NCBI GenBank assembly: GCA_045837725.1
Contig: JBEWZL010000247.1
Span: 1 to 64,000, forward strand
Direction: 5' to 3'
Length of the DNA stretch: 64,000 nucleotides
Origin: Vermamoeba vermiformis
Taxonomy: Eukaryota > Tubulinea > Echinamoebida
Shown here: positions 38,365 to 50,800 of the stretch, piece by piece
Layout of the letters: each line of letters opens with the position of its first letter
Position numbering within the stretch: position 1 is the stretch's first letter
Translations under genes and position numbers: made by a program
The notes under the pieces: generated by a model
What the model was told of the DNA's origin: nothing
What the model saw: only the letters and a program-made list of their open reading frames with translations
Databases searched by the model: none

Positions 38365-38610
38365 TTATTTGACTTTGAGAACGAACCATGACGGATAATC
38401 TACCACAATTTTATAGCTAGATAGTAAACGAGAATCATCATCTAATTTTTCACTTCCAAGTCTCAAGTCTTGAGCCTCGATCGGAACTTGCTCTTTATCA
38501 GCAATAAGCTTCTTGAACTCACCAATGGTAATGTCAATATCGTCTACTTCGATAGTGATCGTCTTTCCCGTGAGGGTTTTCACAAAAAGGTTCATCGTGG
38601 TCTTGATCAA
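38365..38610 (-). CDS. Diverged ubiquitin-like protein without C-terminal GG
   Basis: The frame MIKTTMNLFVKTLTGKTITI continues as a ubiquitin fold: the first 12 residues from the second Met are nearly those of ubiquitin, and EFKKLIADKEQVPIEAQDLRL and LSSYKI match the helix and later strands. It ends YPSWFVLKVK and stops, so the LRLRGG tail needed for conjugation is missing. It may be a non-conjugated binding module or a decaying copy. It is divergent to the decarboxylase gene, with about 90 bases between starts. Second start choice: Met at 38595. Confidence 0.65.
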   Translation of the reverse strand: MIKTTMNLFVKTLTGKTITIEVDDIDITIGEFKKLIADKEQVPIEAQDLRLGSEKLDDDSRLLSSYKIVVDYPSWFVLKVK

Positions 38611-38699
38611 GCTCGCAATAAAAATATTACCGTTGGCATCGAATGGCCAAAAACTTCACTCGATACACTTGTAGAACACAATTTGCCTTCGTTTTAATT

Positions 38700-41213
38700 A
38701 TGGAGGCAAACATATTGTCAAACAGACCAGTAGTTTTGATTACTGTGACCTCGTGTAAGCAGATATGACACGATCAAGAAGATCTGGCTTACTCCTCGTG
38801 CAAATTTGTACTAAGTCATTGAATTAAATATAGCGAGCTCACTAGCAAACCTGGGTCCGATATTATCCGATGTAGCTGCTAACGGAGGATCAGTGGCCAA
38901 CATCTCGGTCAAAGATAACAACATCAATCTATTTTTATATAAGCAGCAAGGTACGCTTTTATTTACATACCGTATTATGGAGAAAATATCTGGTTAATTA
39001 TTTAAAAATACTGAAGTTCGATATACAATTTATTGAATGGGTGCGCAGTAGATTGGCCCAAGTTCTACATCATTTTAGCACAACGTATTGACATTTATTG
39101 TATAAGATGACGAAACAAAGAAGATTTCAGAAATTATGCAAAGATACGGCTCAGTATTCGTAGCTGAGAGCTACCTCGAGCTCATCTTATCAGTGCACGT
39201 GACTGAAACTGCAGAAATCTATTCAATCGTTAGCAACTCGCAAAATCATCACATTCAAAAGCATAATGGAGTCAATACCCAAGTAATTGCAGGTAAGAAC
39301 GCATCCGGGTCCGAGACCGATCCAACAACAGGCTACGACAACTCCTTGAGCAATTCATCTTTCTAACTTTTGTACATAAGACAGCACTACTATACACGAG
39401 GTACTAGAATTACTGAAAAAGCAGCACAAAGAAGAGAACAAGACGGAAGACAAACAAATTAAACGTACGTTAGACTGCTACTTTGCGTTACAATGTGACC
39501 GTTATAATTAATTCTATCATAATAGATTCAGCGTGGTGGGCACAAAGGCGGGGAGCTTTATTGAGTTTAGTTGCTTCTGGAGCTCACAAGACCCCTCTGT
39601 ACGTGTATAACAAGTCGCTTGTGGAGGATCGGATCCGCGCCTTGAAGGAACTGAGAGCCGTCAACAAAATATTTTATGCAATCAAGGCTAACAACAACAA
39701 AGAAATATTAGAGGTGCTTAATAAGCACGGAGTTGGTTTTGAGGTACGTTGTTTCGGATGCTGAGCAACTCGTGATCCGTTCTTTCGTGTAGTGCGTGAG
39801 CCCTGGAGAGTTAGATCATATTCGAAGCTTGTTTCCTGATATAGACTCATCTCAAAGACTGTTATTCACTCCTAACTTTGCTCCTATTGACGAGTACAAG
39901 TACGCGTTCAACATGCGCGCTATTGTGACCGTGGATAATATCTATCTCTTGGAGCATCATCCTGAGGTATTCAGGTATGTATACATACGTATTGTATACA
40001 ATGAAACGGTATGCTAATGGTTGATTTTAGGGACCAATCAATTTTTGTTCGCATTGATCCAGAGATCGGTCGAGGACATCACAAGCACGTTAAGACAGCT
40101 GGCACTAAGGTAATGTAGAACAAAAATCGACACTATTCATTGTATTAACGCACAATTTAGTCAAAATTCGGTGTTCCTGTCTCTTCTGCAGATCGCTTGG
40201 AAGAGCTGGTTAATCGTTACAACATCAAGGTTGTCGGTCTCCATGCTCACTCTGGAAGCGGTATTTTGCAAGAGCCCGAGAACTGGTCTGAAGTAGCTAA
40301 ATTGCTTTACTCACTGGCACCAAGGGTACGTTAGTATCATGGTGCTATTAATGGTGTAATGACACGCGATCCAGTTCCCTCACTTGCACACGCTGAACTT
40401 GGGCGGTGGTCTAGGCATTCCTTATCGACCTGAACAAGTACCACTCGACTTGAAGGCTGTCGGAAAACTATTAGACGAGTTCAAATTGCACACTAAAGAG
40501 AAGCACCCGCATCTGCAGTTCATGATCGAGCCCGGTAAGCGAAGTTTTGTTCTTACTATCATGCAATATTAATGAATTTAGGTCGCTTCCTTGTCGCTGA
40601 GGCTGGTGTTATTCTCTGTAAGATGACGCAGTTGAAACAGAAGGGCACGATGTGGTACCTTGGTGTTGACTCCGGTTTCCACTCCTTGATCCGACCTGTA
40701 CTTTACGATGCGTACCATGAAATCGTCAATCTGACTCGATTGGATGAGCCACTAAAGTGGAAGGTGGACGTAGTTGGTGTCATTTGCGAGGTAAGCAGAG
40801 TTCCCTCTTTCCTTTTTGACCGGTCTTGGTTGGCGTCGTTTTTCGACTCCAACAAGCTTCCATAGCTCAGTCGGCAGAGCGTTCGGCTGTTAACCGAAAG
40901 GTCCCTGGTTCGAACCCAGGTGGGAGCGAATATTTTTTGCTCTTTTTCTATTTGCTTTAACCTTCGCTTTGTTATTGTTTGTTATTATTCAATTAACTTT
41001 TTAGCTGCGAAGTTTTCTTACGACCAAAAATTTTCCTTGATCCACATGGATCTGACTTTTGATCAGTCAGGAGACGTGCTTGGTCACGAGCGAGACTTCC
41101 CAGAGAGCCAAGAAGGGGACGTAGTACTAATTGCAAATACTGGCGCGTATGGAAAAGTAATGAGCAGTAATTACAATATTCGCGATCCTGGTCAAGAAGT
41201 ATGTCTGGCGTAA
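38700..41213 (+). CDS. ACT domain-diaminopimelate decarboxylase fusion
   Basis: About ten exons. The start at 38700 (MEANILSNRPVVLITVTSS) leads into ACT-type regulatory domains (GPILSDVAANGGSVANIS, YLELILSVHVTETAEIYSI). A linker follows, and then a complete PLP-dependent decarboxylase of the LysA branch found in bifunctional aspartokinase/decarboxylases: FYAIKANNN (PLP lysine), LFTPNFAP, GRGHHKHVKTAGTKSKFG, GLHAHSGSG, LGGGLGIPYRP, EPGRF, VICESGD and GAYGKVMSSNYN. It makes L-lysine from meso-diaminopimelate. The aspartokinase catalytic part of such fusions is absent: an in-frame stop precedes the start and an opposite-strand gene lies upstream. The ACT part may still sense lysine. The last intron (about 40791-41068) is the longest and holds a tRNA-Asn gene. 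The pathway is absent from animals and fungi. Confidence 0.8.
40856..40928 (+). tRNA. tRNA-Asn (GTT), nested in an intron
   Basis: A 73-nt cloverleaf: acceptor GCTTCCA pairs with TGGGAGC and G is the discriminator. The D arm is GCTC-AGTCGGCA-GAGC, the anticodon stem TTCGG/CCGAA with loop CTGTTAA (anticodon GTT), and the T arm CCTGG-TTCGAAC-CCAGG. Box A and box B are intact. T6 at 40933-40938 is a Pol III terminator. It lies on the same strand inside the last intron of the decarboxylase gene. It has no intron of its own. Confidence 0.95.
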
Positions 41214-41329
41214 TAACACGAGTAAATACCGTTGAGCACCTTCGGTTATCATCAACACGTTGATTGCTAGTTTTAGCGCATTTATGATATTATGAGCTGT
41301 AATTAAGAGCCCTAACTGCAGAAGAGTCT

Positions 41330-42548
41330 TTACATCAATTGGTTGCTTGCCTTGTAAGCTTGGAACAGGACTTCAATGTCTTCTAAGACTCCTAACTTCC
41401 GAGGAGTCCAATTGAGCAGTCGCATTGTTTTCAAGGGCGAACAGACCACGTGGCAATCAGCGAAGTTCTCCCAGTCATTGCTCGGCTGACGCACTTTGAT
41501 CTCGCCGGTGAAGCCTGCAATCTTCGCGGCTGCGGAGTAGACCTATAACTAGATTAGTTATTGTATTTTAGTGCTTTATAACACGTACTTGTTCGTTGGT
41601 TGGATGAGAGAAGCCAACGACATTGAAAATTTGACCGTCGATTACGCTGACTGGTGCGTCAACTGCACGACGATAAGCATCGGCGAGATCTGACACATGG
41701 ACGTACGAGATCCTATATAAGCACTATCAGTATTATACTCACTAAGTCAAGACGGAATTTCTTACTGGTTTTGAACATTGCCGACGAGCTCAACTTGACC
41801 TTTCAGCGCAGCTCCAAAAACGATGTGACCGAATCTTTAAAGTGGGTATTAGTAACACTTGTATGATATAAGATAAAAAGATGTTGCATACATTCCAGAA
41901 CTCAAGCCATAGACCCAACCAGGTCGCACAACAACGCCTCGAGCAAGAGTCGATTTCAACACTCGTTGTTCAATCTCGAAGCGCGTAACAGCCCAAGGAT
42001 GAATATTTTCAACTTGTGGCGATGATTCATCGAGGATTTTGCCAGGATTAGTTCCATAAACAAAAATTCCGGATGTGTAAATGAACGTTTTGGATTTGGG
42101 CGATCTAAGAAGGGTTAATGTTAGCAGATGGAACAATGAGTTTATATTACCTTTCGGAATATTTTTCCACGACTTCTAACAAGGTCTCAGTAGAAGGTTT
42201 ACCGGACACGCCATCGATTGCTGGATTTGCAGTAAAGTCAATCACATAGCTCGCATGTTGCACCTCGTGCTCATAAGAAGTAGGCTTATTGACGTCTCTA
42301 TATTGATGTTAGCACTAACATAATTTTTCAATTGGCGGACTTGCCCTTCGATGACGCGGATCTCCTGCTTGAGCAGATTTGCTGCTTTACTCGGGGTTCG
42401 GACCATAACAGTGACTTTGTACCCTGCTTCTCTATATGAAAAAGATTAGTACATCATTAGTTAGTTTCACTGTCTAGACAAATTACCTTAAGGCGATCGC
42501 AACCGCACTTCCGATGAATCCAGCTCCAGCAATAAAAACTGTTGCCAT
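41330..42548 (-). CDS. NAD(P)-binding epimerase/dehydratase-like protein (extended SDR)
   Basis: About seven exons start MATVFIAGAGFIGSAVAIAL at 42548, a Rossmann fold with GxGxxG. Further SDR blocks are TVMVRTPSK, IRVIEGDVN, KTFIYTSGIFVYG, LDESSPQ, GVVVRPGWVYG, YVHVSDLADAYRRAV and IFNVVGFSHPTNEQ. The catalytic Tyr-x3-Lys appears as W-AVT-R (HPWAVTRFEIE), so the usual proton-transfer pair is missing. The protein may bind NAD(P) as a sensor, or use other residues. It is soluble, about 300 residues. It is tail to tail with the decarboxylase gene, 116 bases apart. Confidence 0.75.
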
Positions 42549-43146
42549 GTTCTGTTTATCTTATACTTTTGTATTTTATTTATTTCAAAACATTAAGCTC
42601 CGAGTTCGTTATTTGAAGCGCCTCGGAAAAACGGTTCCGCTTGATCTAAATCGCCGAAGCGGCGAATCGGAGCAGTGAATCTGAATCTTCTAGAAATTAA
42701 CTAACTTTATCATACACGTCAAAACCAATTCATCATATATGTTAAAGGCGATAACGGAGTACAAGAAGCATTTGCGCAACTCCTGTCCTTGATAAAAAAT
42801 TATTATTATTTTTGCGACCGCATAACATACTCGAGCTGATTTCTGATGGATCCATCTTGTCATCAGCTTTGGTCTCCAATGTGAGAACACTGTGTATTCC
42901 TGTTCGCAACAGCGCGTTTACAGGAGTCAATTTGACATGTTTGACACGTTGACATCTTTGCGGATCTTGCAAGTGTATGCTGACAACCCAAAGTCGTAAT
43001 GAACCAATTTTTTAAGGAAAAAATGCCCCAATTGTCTATTTTGTGACGTTTAAAATAATTTTGCATTAATCGCATTGGTTTGGTTCAACTTTTTAAGACT
43101 AAGATTACTGTGATGCAATTAAACAATATTATGAAGTTGTCTTGCC
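42549..43146. other. Non-coding; edge of the tandem duplication
   Basis: No exon is convincing here. The part from about 42975 is near-identical in blocks to 47720-47895 (AACCAATTTTTTAAGGAAAA, GATGCAATTAAACAATATTATGA) and is the shared 3' flank of the two receptor-kinase genes. A TTTGACACGTTGACA sequence lies near 42940. Confidence 0.55.
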
Positions 43147-46100
43147 TTATTTGGTGCTCAAGTACACAGTTTCAATAGTTTTTACGACTTCACCAATGAG
43201 TGGTCTGTCGTTCGGTTCTTGAGCCCAACACTGCGAAATCAACTTGCTAATTTGATGCGGGCAGTCTTGCGGCACGGCCATTCTTTTGCCTTGCAGAACA
43301 AATTCAGCCACGTCCCAGCTGTACTTGAACTCTTTGTATGGTTCGTCTTGTGTTATAATGGCCCAGAGTAACACGCCGAAACTGAAAATATCTGCGCTGC
43401 GCGCGTAATTTTCATTCTTCAATATTTCTACAGAGAAACCAAAATTAGAAAAATGTGAAAAAGCCGTAAATGAATAAGAAAAAAAGAAAAATATTTGCCA
43501 ACGATAAGTGTACGTACCTACGGCCATATAGATGGGTGTTCCAACGCCCTTTGTGAACTTCGAAGTGACCGAGTCCGACACTGATCGTGCAGTGCCAAAA
43601 TCTGCAAGTTTGACATTCACAATGGCGTCTTTTGAAGTTGACACGACTAACGCATTTTCAGGCTTAATATCGCGATGCAAAATATTGTTCAAATGCAGGA
43701 ACTTCAATGCTTCAGCAACGTCTAGTGCCAACTTCAGCTTGAACTTCATATCTAGCTGTTGCTTTTGTAATAAATGTTTCAAATCTCCGTTGGTGATAAA
43801 CTCGGTCAAAATCGCTCTTTTGCCAGTGACACGTGACGCACCGATAAACTGCACGATTGACTTGTGATGCAAGTTCATCATCATGCGCACTTCTTGCTCG
43901 AATTCACGTGTAATCTCCTCGCCGAGATCTTGCATCTAAATTAGGAAATGTTTTAGTAGCGCCCGGGAAATTTCGAGTTGCGGGTGCCTTACTTTGAGCG
44001 TCTTAAACGCAACTCGCTGACCACGATACATCGCCTTATAAACAGCACCGAATCTACTCATCGTTAGTAACACTATATAATATGAGTTAATAAGCTACTC
44101 ACCCTCCTTCACCAATCGCATCGCCTTCAACTTGCACCTCGTCAACATCGATCCATGGCGAGTGTTCGCTTGCTGCATCGAATTCAATCAGCGAATAGAT
44201 CTCTTCTTCAGGGAGCTCTATCCAGAATGACACTTGACACTTTGTTGTCATTTTCATTGTCAGCACAAGTTCGACTTCGGTACTGCCGCCGTCAGGCACT
44301 TCGAACACTTGTGGCGTTGCAACGAGGTCGTATTTGGGCGATACAATTGGTCTGATTTGAACGACAGTGCGGTGCTGTACTAGTTTGTCGTAAAGAGATC
44401 CGACGCTGATCACTTTGGACTTACGAAGTGACACGGTAAAACTATCCCGCACTACCTTATCGACAATCAATAGATTGCCTTTGGTGCCAAATTTGAAGCT
44501 TGTTTTTGACAGCTTGATAGGCAAGTCATCGGGCAGCTTGAATGTGAACTCTTTTGGCGGCGCGGAGTTGTTTTTGACATGTGACGATGATAGCGTCAAC
44601 ATTTCGACACGGGACTTGAGCTGTTCTTCTCGCTTTTTTCGCGCTCGCACGATAACTATGAGCAAGATCGTGGCTGCAATAAGAAGTGTTCCAAGAGGCA
44701 CTGTTAAGCCAACTACTAACGCTATTGACGTCTCAGTTGGGCAACTCATCATGACTGTGATTGTTTTTCCGACAGTTCTGATTGACGAAGAATGGCACGA
44801 ACGTCCTTCGCTTGAAATCTTCATCGAGGAGTCGATTTGACTGCCACCACACGTCGTAGTGATGGAAAAGACAGGCGATTCAGCCTCAGACTCGGTCATG
44901 TCGAACACCATCTCGCCTTCAAACTGCATGCAATCAAGTATCAGGGCATCTTTGTTGCGCACCACGAGCTTGGCATTAGGCTCAACGATCAAATCTGATA
45001 AAAGTTGTTATGTTAGGTCTGCGGCAGAAAAAGTGTTGATGAGACTTACTGTGAAAAGCTGCTACATTATGAAGGGTTGATAGTGATGACGTCGCTCCTG
45101 AGTGCACGAAAAGTGTTGATTTGGCAGGACAGTAAGCTGTTTCAACGATTATTACCAAATACAGTAAACAGTTGTGCTTTGATCGTGTACCGTCATAACA
45201 ATTGAACTCTTCCAAGGCACAACAAAAAGCATTGCCGTCAATACTGCATTGATTAGACCCCTTTTTGAAGGTCGATGGAAGCGCCAAACATCCACGAAGC
45301 AAATTGTCACGAACGTGGATCTGCTGCAGAGCTCTCATGCTACTCATCGCTGGCAACGTGCCACTGAACCAGTTCGATGATAAATCTCTAAGGTATTACA
45401 TAGATATTAGTACAAAGTTGCATGACTAAAATATTCTGTACGTACAATTTCATCAAAGTTTGCATTGTAGCGATTCTATTAGCAATTGTGCCGTTCAAGT
45501 CATTATTAGACAAGTCCCTATATTATAATATATTATAAATGAGGTCATAATGCAAGGTATTTACGTACAAGACTTTCAGGGGAAGGTCGAAAAGTTCGGG
45601 CGGGATCGTGCCAGTGAAGGTGTTGTTAGCCAAGTGCAACTCTTGTAAGCGGAATAATCGCGACAACGTTAATGGCAGTGTGCCACTGAAGCCATTGTTA
45701 TCAAACTGCGCCATATTAAGGGAGATTAGCTGGTTAATCGACTCTGGAATTGTCCCACTAAATCCATTGTTTTCCAGTTTTAAAATCCGAAGCAGTCCTC
45801 GTGTAGTTAATGTTGGCGGGATCGTTCCAATAAAATTGTTGTTGCTAAAGTCCACTTCAGCGATAGTATCCATATAATCAAACATATTCAATACGGTTCC
45901 GGTCAGCTGGTTGTTAGAAAAGTTGACAGAACGCAGTCTAGTCATTAATCTGTAAGTCATTGGCACTGTTCCAGTCAGCTGATTGTCGTTCACAGTGAAG
46001 AATACAAGCTCTGCAGGGAGAAAATTGGGTGATTCGAATGAAGGCAATGGACCCGAAAATCTGTTGCCGCCAAGTACCAAATCACCCAACCTTCGGTTTC

Positions 46101-47582
46101 TTCCAAGCGCTCTGGGAATGGTGCCAATCAAGTTATTGTTGTTTAGCAAGAGGCTTCTGATCGATGCGAATGTTCCAAATGACTCGGGAATGACGCCGCT
46201 AATTCGATTGTGCGACACCGCAAAAGTGACTAAAGATGACATTCGTGCTATGCTCGGTGGCAACGTTCCGGTGAGATTGTTAATCACTAAGTTGAAGGTC
46301 TGTAGTAGTTTCAGATTTCCAATTGTCTCGGGAATAGGACCTTCTAGTTGGTTTCTGTAAGCGTTGAAAACCTGCAGGCCGGTGAGCTGTCCAACGCTCG
46401 CAGGAATTGTTCCAGAAAGTCTGTTGACGCTCAATAAGAGTTGTTGTAGCATAGTTAGCCGGCCGATGTCATTTGGTATCGTTCCAGTTAACTCGTTGTT
46501 TTCTGCTTGGAGCCAAAGTAACTTGCGTAGATTCGTGATCGAGTTCGGAAGTGTTCCGCTGAGCCGGTTTCTGGACGCCAAAAAATGAGTCAATCCGACC
46601 ATATTACCAATGTCATCTGGTATTGTGCCACTAATCTGATTGTCTGCAATTAAGAATTGTGTAATGGTGGTGAGCTGCGTAACAGATTTGGGGATCGTGC
46701 CGGTCAAACTGTTTCCAATGACTTCAAAGCGCACTAATGTCTTTAATTCTCCTATAGACTCAGGTATGGTACCACTAAGCCGATTGTACGCAAGGTCGAA
46801 CGCCATCAGATTTTGTAATTGGTTGATCTTGTCGGAGATCGTCCCGGAAAGTTCATTGTGTGCTGCGCCGAAGTACGTGAGATTTGTTTGATAAATAGAT
46901 TCTGGTATTGTTCCACTGAGTTCATTTCGCGACAAATGTAATTCTTGAATTTTTTTAAGCTGTCCAAGTTCTGGTGGTATCGAGCCTGTCAATTTGTTCC
47001 CCGCTAGGAAAATGATCTCCAAGTCTGCATTTGCTGCTAGTGACGCTGGAATTGTTCCTTTTAATTGATTCGTGTTTAGCAGAAGACGCTGGAGGCGAGG
47101 AACTCCGCTAAAATCCGGTATGGTGCCAGAAAATGATTGGAGGATAAATAAATATAAAATAAATTCGGTAAATTAATCCATGTTGGTATTATTCCACTAA
47201 GCTGATTTCCACCAAACCAGAGTCGTTGAAGCATTGACAAATTTTTGATCGACTCGGGTAATGTTCCCGATAAGTGGTTGCCTTCTAAATTGATAACGTC
47301 AAGCATCAATAAATTGCCAATTGATTCTGGAAGCGTTCCAGTCAGTTGGTTGCTTGGCAGAATGAGCTGGACGACGCGCGAGTTGATGCACGCGATCCCC
47401 GCCCAATAACAAGCTGAAACATTGTTTGAAAGCCAATTATCTGATCGAAGCCAATATTGTCCATTTGTGGAGTGGTAAAGTTGAGTTAATATTGCACGCT
47501 CTTCCTCTTGTGGATCGCATCGTGCGCAATTTGTCAAAAATAAAACAAATACTACCAACACACGTTTAAATGATGCGTTCAT
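43147..47582 (-). CDS. LRR receptor-like kinase, copy A
   Basis: Signal peptide (RVLVVFVLFLTNCARC) at 47582, then an LRRNT-type cap (ILTQLYHSTNGQYWLRSDNW, ACYWAGIACINS) and about 22 plant-type 24-residue repeats (N-x-L-SGTIP-x-SIG-x-L). A short Cys-rich exon (GNAFCCALEEFNCYDG) and a juxtamembrane ectodomain follow, then one TM helix (IALVVGLTVPLGTLLIAATILLI) and, after a TM-proximal domain, a TKL kinase: GEGGFGAVYKA, VAFK, ILHRDIKPEN, LADFGTA, SFGVLLWAI. The APE motif reads AVE (PIYMAVEIL). About ten exons. Near 47131 an A4 run is one base short in frame terms; with one more base the repeats run on without a break, as in copy B. It is probably a cell-surface receptor; the ligand is unknown. 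Confidence 0.8.
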
Positions 47583-47898
47583 CTTGCAGTCATGCTTATG
47601 GTATCTGTAATGAAGATCGTTACAAACGAAGAATGATTGAGAGGATATGTGACAGGTATTCGAGGCAATCACAACGTTTTACGTTTGACACCATTTTAAA
47701 TCTAAGCAAGCTTCCTGAACAATCTCAAAGTCGTAACGAACCAATTTTTTAAGGAAAAAATGCCTCAATTGGCTATTTGTGACTTATGACGATAAAGAAC
47801 AAATAATTTTGCACGAATTGCATTGGTTGTTCACTTTTTAAGTCCCAGATCTACGATTACTATGATGCAATTAAACAATATTATGATGTTTTTTTGCC
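47583..47898. other. Spacer between the two receptor kinases
   Basis: About 315 bases holding the promoter and 5' UTR of copy A and the 3' flank of copy B. The sequence from 47720 repeats the 3' flank of copy A. Nothing else is seen. Confidence 0.5.
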
Positions 47899-50800
47899 TT
47901 ATTTGGTGCTCAAATACACAGTTTCAATAGTTTTTACGACTTCACCAATGAGTGGTCTGTCGTTCGGTTCTTGCGCCCAACACTGCGAAATCAACTTGCT
48001 AATTTGATGCGGGCAGTCTTGCGGCACGGCCATTCTTTTGCCTTGCAGAACAAATTCAGCCACGTCCCAGCTGTACTTGAACTCTTTGTATGGCTCATCT
48101 TGTGTTATAATGGCCCAGAGCAACACGCCGAAACTGAAAATATCTGCGCTTCGGGCGTAATTTTCATTCTTCAATATTTCTACAGAAGCCAAAATTAGAA
48201 AAATTTAAAACTATTCGTGAAAAAGCCGTAAATGAATGCTCAGAAAAGAAAAATATTGCCAAAGATAAGTGTACGTGCCTACGGCCATAAAGATGGGTGT
48301 TCCAACGCCCTTTGTGAACTTCGAAGTGACCGAATCTGACACTGATCGTGCAGTACCAAAGTCTGCAAGTTTGACATTGACAATGGCGTCTTTTGAAGTT
48401 GACACTACCAATGCATTTTCAGGCTTAATATCGCGGTGTAAAATATTGTTCAAGTGCAAGAACTTCAGCGCTTCAGCAATGTCTAGTGCCAACTTAAGCT
48501 TGAACTTCATATCTAACTGTTGCTTTTGCAATAAATGTTTCAAATCTCCGTTGGTGATAAACTCGGTCAAAATCGCTCTTTTGCCTGTGACTCGTGACGC
48601 ACCGATGAACTGCACGATAGATTTGTGATGCAAATTCATCATCATGCGCACTTCTTGCTCGAACTCACGTGTAATCTCCTCGCCGAGATCTTGCATCTAA
48701 ATTAGGAAAAAAATTAGTACCGTGAAAATTCGAGTTTTGCGAGTGCCTTACTTTGAGCGTCTTAAACGCAACTCGTTGACCACGATACATCGCCTTATAA
48801 ACAGCACCAAATCTACTCGTCGTTAGTAACGCTATATAATATGAATCAATAAGCTACTCACCCTCCTTCGCCAATCGCATCGCCTTCAACTTGCACCTCG
48901 TCAACATCGATCCATGGCGAGTGTTCGCTTGCTGCATCGAATTCAATCAGCGAATAGATTTCTTCTTCAGGCAGCTCTATCCAGAATGACACTTGACACT
49001 TTGTTGTCATTTTCATTGTCAGCACAAGTTCGACTTCGGTACTTCCGCCGTCAGGCACTTCGAACACTTGTGGTGTTGCAATGAGGTCGTATTTGGGTGA
49101 TATAATTGGTCTGATTTGCACGACAGTGCGGTGCTGTACGAGTTTGTCGTAAAGAGATCCGACGCTGATCACTTTGGACTTGCGTAGTGACACGGTAAAG
49201 CTGTCCCTGACCGGGTGATCAACAATCAACAGATCACCTTTCGTGCCAAATTTGAAACTCGTCTTTGACAGCTTGATCGGCAAGTCATCAGGCAGTTTGA
49301 ACTTGAACTCTTCTGGTGGCGCTGAGTTGTTTTTGACATGTGACGCTGACAGTGTCAACATTTCGACACGTGATTTGAGTTGGTCTTCTCGTTTTCTTCG
49401 CGCACTCATAGTAACTATGAGCAAGATCATGGCTGCAATAAGAAGTATGCCAAGCGGTACTGTCAAGCCAACCACTAACGCTATTGACGTCTTGTCTTGT
49501 GGACAGCTCAACGTGAATGTGATTGTTTTGGAGACGGATCTGATGGACGGTGAATGGCAGGTACGTCCTTCACTCGATATCTTCATCATAGAATCAAAAT
49601 TACTGCCGCCACATGTTGTCGTGATGTAAAACACTGGTGTCTCTACTTCTGACTCGGCCATGTCGAACACAATCTCGCCTTCAAATTGCATGCAATCAAT
49701 GACCAGAGTGTCTTTGTTGCGTACCACGAGCGTGGCGTTAGGTTCAACAATCAAATCTGAATAAACGAAGGAACTTTAGTCCGTGATCGGATCAGATTCG
49801 CAATAATTGGTTGGACTTACTATGAAACGCCACCAAGTTATGTATATCCGATAGTCTTAATGTTGTTCCTGAATGTACATAAAGCGTTGACTTGGCAGGA
49901 CAATAAGCTGTTGTTTGACGGTTAGTACCAAAAAAGACAGATCGGATGCGTAGATTCAGTACGTACAGTCGTAGCACTTGAACTCTTCTGTAGAGCAACA
50001 AAACGCGTTTCCATCAATATTACATTGGCTGGCTTCACTTTTGAAGGTCGAAGGTAGCGCCAAACATCCGCGAAACAAATTGTCTTGGATGTGGAGCTGT
50101 TGAAGTGTTCTCATATTGTTCATCGCTGGCAACGTGCCAGTAAACCAATTCGAAGAAATATTACTTAAATATCGTTAGTTTGACGCTAGTAGCGTTTGTA
50201 GTATTACTTACAGTTTTCTCAAATTTTGCATCGAAGTGATTCCGTGCCCTATTGTACCATTCAAGTTGTTGTTAGACAAGTCCCTAAATAATAATATACG
50301 TTAGTATGTGTAGCTCAATGCGATATCTCCAACGTACAGCTCGGCTAGAGGCAGTTCGAAAAGTTCGACTGGGATCGTGCCAGCGAGGTCATTGTTGGCC
50401 ATGTGCAGCTCTTGCAAGCGAAACAATCGAGACAGCGTTGACGGAAGTGTGCCACTGAACGCGTTGTTGTCAATTTGCACGTAGTTTAGAGAACTCAATT
50501 GTCCAAATGACTCCGGAATCGTGCCGCTGAATCGATTGTTGTCGATCTTTAAAATTCGTAGTAGACCTCTTGTAGTCAATCCTGGCGGGATAGTTCCGAT
50601 GAACTTGTTGTCACTTAAGTATAGTTCAGCAATAGTGTTGGTCAAATCAAATAAATGCAACACAGATCCGGTTAGCTGATTGTTCGACAAGTCGACAGTG
50701 CGCAATCTGTTCAGCAACCCGTAAGTGATGGGCACGGTGCCTGTCAGTTGATTGTCATTTGCCGTGAAGTAACCAAGCCCTGAGGGTAGAAATCCGGGTG

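Noticed and set aside
45983-46588. Plus-strand frames opposite the LRR repeats
   Set aside because: They arise because the 72-base LRR unit is open in more than one frame; the opposite strand has the full receptor kinase.
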